From CAYNVQ01 sp964400735 (lineage in GTDB: Bacteria; Acidobacteriota; Aminicenantia; Aminicenantales; Aminicenantaceae), in NCBI GenBank assembly GCA_964400735.1, contig CAYNVQ010000007.1:149481-213480 (forward strand): a stretch of DNA of 64,000 bases. Direction: 5' to 3'. Position 1 is the stretch's first letter. Every line of letters begins with the position of its first letter. The notes beneath the pieces were generated by a model, which worked only from the letters and a program-made list of their open reading frames with translations, had not been told where the DNA came from and searched no databases. Positions 55,387 through 64,000 of the stretch are shown here, piece after piece. Position numbers and translations under genes: made by a program.

Positions 55387-55695
55387 GCTATCCTCAGCCT
55401 ATAATTTTATCTCTCATATCGTTTGGACGGTGAGTTTTTCTTTTTCTTCCAGGCTGAAAAATATTTTTTTGAATGAATGATCCACAAAAAAGAAAAAGCG
55501 AAGGATCTCACTGCTGCTCGGTTCGACCTTAGGATTATATATCTGGTTCCAAATATTTTTCGAAAGTGGATGAATTCCAAAGATAAAGATGAAGACTTTC
55601 AGCTTAAGCGATTGACCGGACTTACTCACTGTGATATACAAAAAAAGCATTCCAGGAGAGCGCAATTGTACGGCTCACTTTTAAGAGGAGGGATC

Positions 55696-58600
55696 ATGTT
55701 TGCATCCAAATTTACCCGTCTATTTATACCCGTTTTGCTTCTGATTGTTTTCGTTTCGATACAAAGTGTGCAAGCCCAGGACAAATCCCTGAGCGCTGAG
55801 GACTATGCGGAAATCATCCAAGGCCTGAAGATGCGCTGCGTAGGACCGGCCATCATGGGAGGACGCACAGTGGATTTCGCTGTTGTGGAAAACAATCCCT
55901 CGGTCATCTATGCGGCCGTGGGCCCCAGCGGAGTCTTCAAATCCGAAAACAGCGGGGTCACCTGGAATCCGGTCTTCGACAAAGAAAACACGGTCGCTGT
56001 GGGGGCGGTCGCCGTCTCCCAGAGCCATCCGGATATCGTCTGGGTGGGAACCGGAGAGGGGACCTCCCGCAACAGCGTCGGTATCGGCGACGGAGTCTAC
56101 AAATCCGAAGACGGAGGCCGGACCTGGAAACATATGGGGCTCGAAGACACAAGGCACATCTCCCAGATCCTGATCCATCCGACCGACCCGGACACTGTTT
56201 ATATCGGCGCCCTCGGCCATCTCTGGGGGCCCAACGAAGAACGAGGCGTGTTCAAGACCTCGGACGGGGGCAAAACTTGGAAAAAAGTCCTATACGTGAA
56301 TCCGGACACCGGAATCGCCGACATGGCCATGGACCCCTCCAACCCGCTGATCCTTTATGCCGGAGCCTGGGACTACCGCCGTAAACCCTATCACTTTCGA
56401 AGCGGCGGTTCGGGCAGCGCCCTGTATAAAACAACAGACGGGGGGGAGACATGGCGGAAAATCCACAACGGCTTGCCGGAAGGGGAGTACGGCCGCATCG
56501 GCCTCGACATCTGCCGCGCCAAGCCCTATGTGGTCTACGCCCTGGTCGAAAGCATCGAAAGCGGCATCTTCCGCTCGGAGGATAAGGGGGAGACCTGGCA
56601 GAGGATGGGGGATATGAGGGCCTATGACCAGGTCAACTTCCGCCCATTCTACTACAGCAAGATCACCGTCGATCCAAACAACGATCTGATAGTGTATGTC
56701 TATTCCGGCTCCTCCTACGTTTCCCGCGACGGGGGGAAGAGCTTCGAGCGCATATCGGGGGATACCCATCCCGACCACCACATGATGTGGGTCAATCCCC
56801 ACAACTCTCTCCATCTGATAGACGGCAACGACGGGGGGATCGACATCTCTTACGACGGAGGCCGGACCTGGCACAGCGTTCAAACCAACCCCTGGTCCGA
56901 AGTGTATCAGATCGGTTTCGATATGCGCGACCCCTATTATGTCTATGTCGGGCTTCAGGACAACGGGAGCTGGGGAGCCCCCATCAATTCCCTCGATCCC
57001 AGCGGCATCATGAATTTCCACTGGTACACCATCGGAGGAGGAGACGGCTTCTACACCCAGGTCGACCCGGAGGATTACAATACCCTATACCGGAATGCCC
57101 ACATGGGCGGCATCACCCGCTTCGATGTCGAGACCGGCGACTCCCAGGACATAAAGCCCGTAGCCCCTCTCGGCGAACCCCCCTACCGTTTCAACTGGAA
57201 CGCTCCGATCCATCTTTCCCCTCATAACCATAAGGTCGTGTATTTCGGCGGAAATTATCTTTTCAAAACCACAGACGGTGGAAGACTATGGGAACGCCTG
57301 GGCCCTGACCTCAGCACCAACGACCCGGAAAAACAGAAAGACTCGGGCGGCATCACCCCGGACAACACCGGCGCCGAAATCCACTGCACCATCTACACCA
57401 TCGCCGAATCGCCGTTGCAGGAAGGCCTGATCTGGATCGGGACCGACGACGGCCTGGTTCAGCTGACACAGGATGGAGGCAAGACCTGGACCAACGTCAC
57501 GGCCAACATCAAGAGACTTCCACCAGAGAGCTGGGTCACACGCATCGAGGCCTCCCATTTTGCCCAAGGCACAGCCTATGCCACCTTCGACCGGCACCGC
57601 ACGGACGACTATAAGCCTTATGTCTTCAGGACCGAAGACTATGGAAAGACATGGGTGCCGCTGCACGCCGATTTGCCCCAGGTAGGATACCTCCATGTAG
57701 TGCGCGAAGACCCGGTCAATGAAAATCTCCTCTATTTGGGTAGCGAATTCGGGTTGTTCTTCAGTTTCGACCGGGGAAGCCACTGGATGCCTTACACCAA
57801 CGATTTTCCCACCATCGCCGTGAGGGATATCCAAATCCATCCCCGGGATATGGACCTCCTGGTCGGCACCCATGGCCGCGGGCTCTGGGTGCTGGATGAT
57901 ATAACCCCTCTTCAAAAAATTTCGGCAGAGGTGCTGGAATCGGATTCTAAGCTCTTCGAACCGAGGCCGGCCGTCCTTTATTCTTACAAGAGCAACTCCA
58001 TGTACTCGGGTCCATATCCCTTTCAGGGACCCAATCCACCTGCAGGTGCGATGATCACCTATTACCTAAAGGATAAACCCGGGCCCAAGAGCCAGGTTTT
58101 ATTGACCGTCAAAGACGCAGAGGGACAAACGGTCATGAACCTTCGCGCCTCGAAGGAAAAAGGCCTGAACCGGGTGGTCTGGCCCCTGCGGGAAGAAGAT
58201 CCGGGCGGCTCACAGAGAGGAAGATCACGATACAGGCGATTCTTCGGTGGACCCTATGTTCTGCCCGGCAAATATGTGGTCGAGCTGGAAGTGGATGGAA
58301 TGAAACATTCCAAACCTCTGGAGGTCAAACCCTTTGCCAAGCACGACTTCACAGCGGAGGAGCGAAAGCTCAACCAGAAATATGCTCGTGAGATAGGAGA
58401 CCTTGTTCAGAAAGGAAATGCACTCATCCAGTCGATGAGCCTGCTGGATGAAGAATTGACGTCTCTGGAAAGCCGGATCAAAGAGGCGAATATAAAGGAT
58501 GAGCGGCTTAGTGCCAAACTGAAAGTCATCCGAACCAAAGTGGATAAGATCCAGAAGTCCTATTCCCTGAGTGTCGAGGGCCGGACCGGATACAAACGTC

Positions 58601-58836
58601 CTGTGATGGTGGCCCTTCGAGGAGGCACACTGCCCGAGCAACTCGTCCGCCTCCGTTATTCCATAATGGGCTACCAGGGAGCCCCCACCCAAACCCAGAT
58701 CGACCAGCTCGAAGACATCAAGAAGGCCATAAGTCCTCTTATCGAAACCGCCGATATCTTGAAAACCGAGGATATCCCTGAACTCAATGCTTTGCTCAAT
58801 GAGCTCGACTTTCCGGTGATCAAAAACATAAAATGA
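55696..58836 (+). CDS. Secreted VPS10/sortilin-type beta-propeller protein, paralog 2
   Basis: 1046 residues from the ATG at 55696, which follows GAGGAGGG and begins a normal signal peptide ending near VQAQ (about 31). The frame extends upstream to 55477, but that part looks non-coding. Asp-box repeats include SENSGVTW, SEDGGRTW, TSDGGKTW, TTDGGETW, SEDKGETW, SYDGGRTW and TQDGGKTW. The C-terminal region has the Ig-like strands (YYLKDKPGPKSQVLLTVKDA) and a helical tail (about 900-1046). Paralog 1 (17043) is shorter by this helical tail. Enzymatic activity is not demonstrable from sequence. Confidence 0.9.
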   Translation: MFASKFTRLFIPVLLLIVFVSIQSVQAQDKSLSAEDYAEIIQGLKMRCVGPAIMGGRTVDFAVVENNPSVIYAAVGPSGVFKSENSGVTWNPVFDKENTVAVGAVAVSQSHPDIVWVGTGEGTSRNSVGIGDGVYKSEDGGRTWKHMGLEDTRHISQILIHPTDPDTVYIGALGHLWGPNEERGVFKTSDGGKTWKKVLYVNPDTGIADMAMDPSNPLILYAGAWDYRRKPYHFRSGGSGSALYKTTDGGETWRKIHNGLPEGEYGRIGLDICRAKPYVVYALVESIESGIFRSEDKGETWQRMGDMRAYDQVNFRPFYYSKITVDPNNDLIVYVYSGSSYVSRDGGKSFERISGDTHPDHHMMWVNPHNSLHLIDGNDGGIDISYDGGRTWHSVQTNPWSEVYQIGFDMRDPYYVYVGLQDNGSWGAPINSLDPSGIMNFHWYTIGGGDGFYTQVDPEDYNTLYRNAHMGGITRFDVETGDSQDIKPVAPLGEPPYRFNWNAPIHLSPHNHKVVYFGGNYLFKTTDGGRLWERLGPDLSTNDPEKQKDSGGITPDNTGAEIHCTIYTIAESPLQEGLIWIGTDDGLVQLTQDGGKTWTNVTANIKRLPPESWVTRIEASHFAQGTAYATFDRHRTDDYKPYVFRTEDYGKTWVPLHADLPQVGYLHVVREDPVNENLLYLGSEFGLFFSFDRGSHWMPYTNDFPTIAVRDIQIHPRDMDLLVGTHGRGLWVLDDITPLQKISAEVLESDSKLFEPRPAVLYSYKSNSMYSGPYPFQGPNPPAGAMITYYLKDKPGPKSQVLLTVKDAEGQTVMNLRASKEKGLNRVVWPLREEDPGGSQRGRSRYRRFFGGPYVLPGKYVVELEVDGMKHSKPLEVKPFAKHDFTAEERKLNQKYAREIGDLVQKGNALIQSMSLLDEELTSLESRIKEANIKDERLSAKLKVIRTKVDKIQKSYSLSVEGRTGYKRPVMVALRGGTLPEQLVRLRYSIMGYQGAPTQTQIDQLEDIKKAISPLIETADILKTEDIPELNALLNELDFPVIKNIK

Positions 58837-59071
58837 TCTGGATAATTACTGAGAAAAGGCCTTATGTCACACAGAAACTCTTTTTTTTATACCTTAATAC
58901 AAGATTGTGACGGGTTGGCCTTGACCTTCTGCTTGAGTGGAGTAAAATAAATTCGATTTTCTATTTAGCGCCGTAAGGAAATTTCTTTATGGCTTTGAAA
59001 AAATCTGGGATGGATCGAGGAATTCCAAAAAAATTCAAGGTCTTGAGTTCAAGGCCAAAAGGAGGGACTGT

Positions 59072-62000
59072 ATGATTTATCTGTCCAAGATGAGCAAAAA
59101 ATCGTTAGGCATCTGGATAGCGGCTATTTTGATCCTGTTTCTCTTCGGCAGCGTATCTCAATCCTATGCCCAGGAGATAACGCCCGAAATCTACAATGGG
59201 CTGAGGTACCGGTATATCGGACCTCCTGGAAATCGGACGGCAGCCGTCTGTGGTGAGCCGGGAAACCCGCTGGTCTATTATATCGGGGCCTCTTCGGGAG
59301 GCATCTGGAAATCCACGGACGGGGCCAACAGGTGGTCTCCAATCTTCGACGACCAACCGGCCCAATCCATCGGGGCACTTGCCATCGCCCCCTCGGATCA
59401 CAACGTGGTCTGGGCCGGCACCGGCGAGGCCTTTGTCCGAAGCAATATTTCCATCGGGAACGGTGTCTACAAGTCGACCGATGCCGGCAAAACCTGGCAG
59501 CATATGGGATTGGAAAAGACAGGCCGGATCGGCCGGGTGGCGATCGATGCCCAAGATCCAGATACGGTATTCGTTGCAGCTATGGGACACAGCTACGGGC
59601 CTCAGAAGGAACGGGGCGTGTTCCGCACCAAGGACGGCGGAAAGACCTGGGAGCATGTGCTGTTCGTGGACGAAAACACGGGCTGTTTCGAGATCGCCAT
59701 GGACCCCACCAACTCGCGGATCCTGTTTGCCGGGATGTGGCCCTTGGTCATCCACACCTGGGGTCGCTTCAGCGGAGGACCGAACGGAGGGATCTGGAAA
59801 TCCACGGACGGAGGAGACACCTGGAAACGGCTGACCGGACATGGTCTCCCTTCTCCTCCTCTGGGAAAGATCGGCATCGCCATCGCCCAGAGCAATCCCC
59901 AGGTGGTCTATGCTCTGATCGAGACCGGGCATCCCAACCGCGGCGTCCTCTGGCGTTCGAATGACGGAGGGGAAAACTGGAGGCTGGTCAGCTACAACCG
60001 ACTGCTGAACGAACGGCCCCACTACGCCTCCCGGGTCATGGTCAATCCAGCCGACGAGGACGAGGTTTACTTTGCGGCCAACAGCCAGAGCCGGACTCTG
60101 GATGGAGGAGACACTTCCGAGACCGTGCCCTGGAGCGGCGACTGCCATGACATGTGGGCCGATCCCCTGAACCCGGATCGAATGATGATCTCGGATGACG
60201 GCGGAGCCATCATCACCCTCAACCGGGGAAAGTCTTGGCAGAGAATAGAACTTCCCAACGCCCAGATGTACCACGTGGCCGTGGATAACCAGATCCCCTA
60301 TTATGTCTACGGGGGCATGCAGGACGGCTCGGCTCACAAGGGTCCCAGCACGGCCTCGATGAGAAGGGGGTGGGGTAGTTCGGGGTCCCAATGGGAATCA
60401 ACGGCAGGCGGGGAATGCGGTTTTATCATTCCTGACCCAGTCGACCCGAACGTCGTGTGGGGCGGAAGCTACAACGCCATGCTGGAGCGAGTGGACTATC
60501 GAACTGGCCATACGGCTACCGTTCATGTCTGGCCGGAATCGAGCTACGGCTCGCACGCCTCGGCCGTAAAGTACCGTTTCAACTGGACCTTTCCCATCCA
60601 TATCTCCCCTCACGATCACAATAAAGTCTATGTGGGCAGCCAGTATGTCCATATGACCACAGATAAGGGAAGGAGCTGGAAGGTCATCAGTCCAGATTTA
60701 AGCACCAATGACGAAAGCAAGATGGGCCCTTCGGGCGGGCTAACCAGAGACAATCTGGCCGTCGAATTCGGGTGCGTCGTTTTCGCCATCGCCGAATCAC
60801 CGGTGGAGGAAGGCTGCATCTGGGCCGGGACGAATGACGGACTGGTGCATGTGACCCGGGACGGCGGGCAGACCTGGACTGATGTCACCCGAAACATCCC
60901 CAACCTTCCGCCGTGGGGAACGGTGAGCAATATCGAACCCTCCCGGTATGAGGCAGGGACTGCCTACATGACCGTGGATTTTCACCAGATGGACAACCGC
61001 GATCCGTTCGTTTACAAAACCACAGACTACGGAAAGACCTGGACATCGCTCAGCGCCACGGTTCCCAAAAGCGTGTTCAGCTACTGCCACTGGGTTCACG
61101 AAGATCCGGTGCGCAAGGGGCTCCTTTTTCTGGGGACCGAAAATGCCATCTATGTCTCCTTTGACGACGGCAAAAAATGGCTGCCTCTTCAGAACAATCT
61201 GCCCCATGCCCCAGTCCATCACATGGTGGTCCAGGAACATTTCAACGACCTGGTTGTCGGGACCTATGGCCGTGGATTCTGGATCATGGACGACATCACC
61301 CCTCTCCAGCAGCTCACAGACGGAGTCTTACAATCCGATATACATCTATTCGAACCCCGGCCCGTCTACCGTCTGCACAGCATCTCCGGCGGCCCCAATG
61401 TGCGTCCGAACGCCACCATCAACTATTACCTGAAGGAGGCTGTCAAAGGCCCGGTAACCGTCGCCATCCTCGATGATAAGGGAGATGTCGTCAACACCCT
61501 CAGGGGCTCCTCACGCAAGGGAATCAACCGGATATCCTGGGGCCTGAATTATCCCGGGGCCAGAGCCACCAAAATCAGGACCAAACCGCCGGGAAATCCC
61601 CACGTGGTCGAAGAAAAAAGATTCGTCACCACCTGGACAAGGGAAGGCTGGTATCCGCTCCTGAGCTGGGGATCGTTTGCCGGATTTTATGGATTCCCCG
61701 TGGCACCGGGCAAATACACGGTAAAGCTCGAGGCGGACGGCAAGGAATTCACCCGGGCTCTAGAGGTCAGAAAAGACCCCCGTTCAGAAGGTACTGTGGA
61801 AGACATCAAAGAACAGGTCGCGATGCAGCTGGAAATCCGCGATGATCTCAACACGGTCTCCGATATGATCAGCCAGATCGAGTGGATGAGGAAGCAGTGT
61901 TATGATTTGAAGGATATGCTAACGCCTGAAGAGGAGACGAAAGAGATTCTGGCAGCTATCGATGAGTTCGACGAAAAACTCCAATCCGTCGAAGACGAAC

Positions 62001-62305
62001 TCCGTCAGCCCATCATCGCCGAGGGAGATACCAAGTCTTTTCGCTACCCTCAAAAGCTTTACTTCAAACTGGCGGTACTGGCAGGCGATCTGGCTACCAG
62101 CGTGGACTTCGCTCCAAACGAGCAGCAAAAGGAAGTCCATACTCTCCTCAAAAAGGAGTTGACTGTTCAGAAATCGAAGTTCCAAGAGCTTCTCAAAACA
62201 GATCTGCCGGCTTTCAACGATCGGCTCAGGGCCCATGACTTGCCTAGCATAATCGTTCCCGAGATCAGAGACGACGGCAGCCGACCCTCATTTTTCCGGT
62301 TTTAG
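59072..62305 (+). CDS. Secreted VPS10/sortilin-type beta-propeller protein, paralog 3
   Basis: 1077 residues. AAGGAGGG lies six nucleotides before the ATG. Signal peptide to about SYAQE (34). The propeller has Asp-boxes such as STDAGKTW, TKDGGKTW, STDGGDTW, SNDGGENW, TRDGGQTW and TTDYGKTW. The opening YRYIGPPGNRTAAVCGEPGN parallels the IGPTRQSGRFVDFAV block of paralog 1. A C-terminal Ig-like segment (NYYLKEAVKGPVTVAILDDK) and helical tail match paralog 2, its neighbour 235 nt upstream on the same strand. Likely tandem duplicates with separate ligands. Role unknown. Confidence 0.9.
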   Translation: MIYLSKMSKKSLGIWIAAILILFLFGSVSQSYAQEITPEIYNGLRYRYIGPPGNRTAAVCGEPGNPLVYYIGASSGGIWKSTDGANRWSPIFDDQPAQSIGALAIAPSDHNVVWAGTGEAFVRSNISIGNGVYKSTDAGKTWQHMGLEKTGRIGRVAIDAQDPDTVFVAAMGHSYGPQKERGVFRTKDGGKTWEHVLFVDENTGCFEIAMDPTNSRILFAGMWPLVIHTWGRFSGGPNGGIWKSTDGGDTWKRLTGHGLPSPPLGKIGIAIAQSNPQVVYALIETGHPNRGVLWRSNDGGENWRLVSYNRLLNERPHYASRVMVNPADEDEVYFAANSQSRTLDGGDTSETVPWSGDCHDMWADPLNPDRMMISDDGGAIITLNRGKSWQRIELPNAQMYHVAVDNQIPYYVYGGMQDGSAHKGPSTASMRRGWGSSGSQWESTAGGECGFIIPDPVDPNVVWGGSYNAMLERVDYRTGHTATVHVWPESSYGSHASAVKYRFNWTFPIHISPHDHNKVYVGSQYVHMTTDKGRSWKVISPDLSTNDESKMGPSGGLTRDNLAVEFGCVVFAIAESPVEEGCIWAGTNDGLVHVTRDGGQTWTDVTRNIPNLPPWGTVSNIEPSRYEAGTAYMTVDFHQMDNRDPFVYKTTDYGKTWTSLSATVPKSVFSYCHWVHEDPVRKGLLFLGTENAIYVSFDDGKKWLPLQNNLPHAPVHHMVVQEHFNDLVVGTYGRGFWIMDDITPLQQLTDGVLQSDIHLFEPRPVYRLHSISGGPNVRPNATINYYLKEAVKGPVTVAILDDKGDVVNTLRGSSRKGINRISWGLNYPGARATKIRTKPPGNPHVVEEKRFVTTWTREGWYPLLSWGSFAGFYGFPVAPGKYTVKLEADGKEFTRALEVRKDPRSEGTVEDIKEQVAMQLEIRDDLNTVSDMISQIEWMRKQCYDLKDMLTPEEETKEILAAIDEFDEKLQSVEDELRQPIIAEGDTKSFRYPQKLYFKLAVLAGDLATSVDFAPNEQQKEVHTLLKKELTVQKSKFQELLKTDLPAFNDRLRAHDLPSIIVPEIRDDGSRPSFFRF

Positions 62306-62845
62306 ATCAAACGCATAAAACCGTCGAGGTTCATTCGTCCGTCGGGGACCGAAAGTGTGGACAGTTCTGTTTTTCTCTAGAGGCAAAGAGAAAACTCCTC
62401 CTTAGCTTGATTTTCGGTTTCGTCCCAAAGTGACGGGAGATGAAATTCGAATCAAGGTGCAGGGAAATGTTCGAGCGACATTGAAGATTTAGCCTTCCTG
62501 AACCGCCCTGCGAGGGTAACAATAGGGGACGTTCCATTCAGGGATACTCTATAATTTATCATTGATATCAATCAAATATCGAAATATAGGGTGTCCCCAA
62601 ATGGGACGTCCCCATATTGTCTCCGAGGATGTATTGAGCACGACAGAACTTAAGGGATAAAGATTCCAACAAACATGGGAACAGAGGCTAGTGTTTCAGA
62701 TGTGAGGAATAAACATGCGCGGTTCCGCAGGCGCCGAGAAGGACAGTGAAGGAATGGCGTTAAAAATCTAAACTAAAGCGGAGACATTTCCCTGCACCTT
62801 AGAGTTATACTTCATCCCCGTCAATTTGGGACAATTTCTATATTT
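62306..62845. repeat. 540-nt spacer with nested inverted repeats
   Basis: No gene is visible. AAGGTGCAGGGAAATGT at 62454-62470 has a perfect inverted copy at 62784-62800, defining a 347-bp element without an open frame. Inside it lies an 89-bp REPIN of family 1 (62525-62613): left GGGGACGTTCCATTCAGG, right ATAGGGTGTCCCCAAATGGG plus ACGTCCCC. One mobile repeat appears to have inserted into another. Confidence 0.8.
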
Positions 62846-63142
62846 TCAGGATCCTGGTTTGGGGCGGGTGAACCGCCTGTCACACTTCAGGCAGATATAC
62901 TCCTTTTTATGCGCCTTCTTTCTCCGTTTGGTCCCGGCATCCAGCAGTTTGCTGAGGGCAGCGATCAGGATAAGGACCAGAATAACGGGATGAAGCTGGA
63001 GGAGAAAGAAAAGGAGAAACGCTATCCCGAGCAGGACGAATACAGCGGCTAAAACCATCCAGAAAGGGTAATCGTGTGCATAGTCGCGCTCGGCCAGGGA
63101 AATATCCCCGGAACCGCAGTAGGGACAGACCAATCTGCTCAT
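62846..63142 (-). CDS. Small membrane protein with a split zinc ribbon
   Basis: 98 residues. CPYCGSGD at about 6-13 and CLKCDRRF at about 84-91 would form one four-Cys zinc site. The two halves are separated by two transmembrane helices (about 28-48 and 50-64), so the termini meet on the same, probably cytoplasmic, side. A basic stretch (GTKRRKKAHKKE) precedes the second half. GAGGAAG is upstream of the ATG. Function unknown. Confidence 0.75.
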   Translation of the reverse strand: MSRLVCPYCGSGDISLAERDYAHDYPFWMVLAAVFVLLGIAFLLFFLLQLHPVILVLILIAALSKLLDAGTKRRKKAHKKEYICLKCDRRFTRPKPGS

Positions 63143-63302
63143 CTTCCTCGTTCAATCTATACTAGAAATATGGTCCGGATTGCAAACCCAAAAAAGCAGC
63201 TAAAAACAAAAAGGCACCAGAGTATCCCCCCTTAAATGAGCAGAGAAGTACCCAGGATCAGGAACGAACCGGAATTTATTTACTGTCTATAGGAAAGGGT
63301 TA

Positions 63303-63581
63303 TTAGAATCGACCTCTACCTCCGCCACCGCGGTCATCCCGCGGGGGACGGGCTTGATTGACGACTATTTCACGGCCTTTCAAATCCTTCCCGTTGAGGG
63401 CAGAAATAGCAGCTTCCCCCTCGGTTTGGTTGGGCATCTCAACGAACCCGAATCCTCTCGAGCGGCCGGTGAATTTGTCTTTAATGATCTTGACTGAAAC
63501 GACTTCTCCATAGGCCTCGAAGGCCTCGCGTAAATCCTCTTCGGATAAAGTCCAGGGCAAGTTGCCCGCGTAAATGTTCAT
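63303..63581 (-). CDS. RRM-domain RNA-binding protein
   Basis: 92 residues from the ATG at 63581, which has AAAGGAG at the proper distance; a GTG directly before it gives the longer frame. One RRM domain is complete: RNP2 IYAGNL (about 3-8) and RNP1 RGFGFVEM (about 43-50), followed by a Gly/Arg-rich tail (RPPRDDRGGGGRGRF). Such small glycine-rich RNA-binding proteins are common in cyanobacteria, Acidobacteria and others, often cold-induced RNA chaperones. It lies downstream of the 5S gene on the same strand. Confidence 0.95.
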   Translation of the reverse strand: MNIYAGNLPWTLSEEDLREAFEAYGEVVSVKIIKDKFTGRSRGFGFVEMPNQTEGEAAISALNGKDLKGREIVVNQARPPRDDRGGGGRGRF

Positions 63582-63714
63582 CACTTACTCCTTTTGGTGT
63601 TCGCGTCATAAAGGAAAGGAGTCCTTTACGCTGTTGTACGAAGAGGGACGCATGCATTACATAGCGAGCGAAATAAATCCTCTATCGTCAACTATCGCTT
63701 ACCATATAAAAAAA

Positions 63715-63830
<116 letters not shown>

Positions 63831-63953
63831 AGTTTTTTCAAAATGGGAACCTAGTACCATTGTATCTTTGAAGGAAACCGCTTTTTTCTTTCTCAACGCA
63901 AAACGGTTCCTTCTCTTTTGCGAATCTTTGGATTTTTTGCCTTAATAAACTTT

Positions 63954-64000
63954 ATGGTCAAGTCTCACGGGCTATTAGTACTGGTTAGCTCAATCCGTCA
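63954..64000 (-). rRNA. rrl: 23S ribosomal RNA, last ~47 nt only
   Basis: Read on the minus strand this is GGATTGAGCTAACCAGTACT followed by AATAGCCCGTGAGACTTGACCA, in which GAGCTAACC and GTACTAAT match the universal 23S 3' end. The rest lies beyond the window. The exact 3' nucleotide is approximate. Confidence 0.93.

Noticed and set aside
55477..55695. 73-codon N-terminal extension of VPS10 paralog 2
   Set aside because: A strong ribosome-binding site and signal peptide mark the start at 55696; the extension has no domain and would bury the signal peptide.

Overview
The window looks like a chromosomal segment of a Gram-negative, non-proteobacterial heterotroph, most likely from the Acidobacteriota and possibly Candidatus Aminicenantes. 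The reasons are an outer-membrane toolkit (Omp85 protein, TamB, Skp, SurA-like protein), several very large secreted sortilin/VPS10-type beta-propeller proteins, PadR regulators paired with giant FtsX-type permeases, and many REP-type palindromes. No taxonomic marker is complete: only 47 nt of 23S rRNA and one 5S gene are present, so this placement is inference.

Layout. 1-16.3 kb is one long minus-strand block. In transcription order it reads hslV-hslU-FnIII lipoprotein-FAH hydrolase; then a small transaldolase, a carboxyltransferase, biotin carboxylase and biotin carrier; then tamB, an Omp85 protein, a SurA-like protein and the start of fabD. The carboxylase and FAH groups are separated by copies of a MITE-like repeat. 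17-29.5 kb is mostly plus strand: a first VPS10-type protein, small zinc-ribbon and SnoaL-like genes, then an alpha-2-macroglobulin lipoprotein coupled to penicillin-binding protein 1C. 29.5-41.6 kb holds a GNAT acetyltransferase, a secreted D-aminoacylase-like amidohydrolase, a secreted esterase-like protein, Skp, an unknown exported protein, a DUF1015 protein, an AlkD-like protein, a MurQ/GCKR-like SIS protein and a sodium:solute symporter.

41.6-52 kb is an accessory island. It has three PadR + FtsX/MacB-type permease pairs, an intact REP-associated tyrosine transposase (RAYT) with its terminal repeats, an internally deleted derivative of the same element, a Fic-domain fragment and solitary REP sequences. 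52-62.3 kb holds an exported acetolactate decarboxylase-like protein, a sulfatase-fold/TPR membrane protein and two more VPS10-type proteins. 62.3-64 kb holds nested repeats, a membrane zinc-ribbon protein, an RRM RNA-binding protein, 5S rRNA and the 3' end of 23S rRNA, all on the minus strand.

Functional themes are envelope biogenesis (TamB, Omp85, SurA-like, Skp), envelope defence and repair (alpha-2-macroglobulin with PbpC), protein quality control (HslVU), acyl-CoA carboxylation, and peptide, amino-acid or sugar scavenging by exported hydrolases. The most unusual material is the mobile palindrome ecology. At least four repeat families occur, and one has its autonomous transposase, a deletion derivative, paired REPINs and solo ends all in this window, repeatedly placed at the 3' ends of genes.
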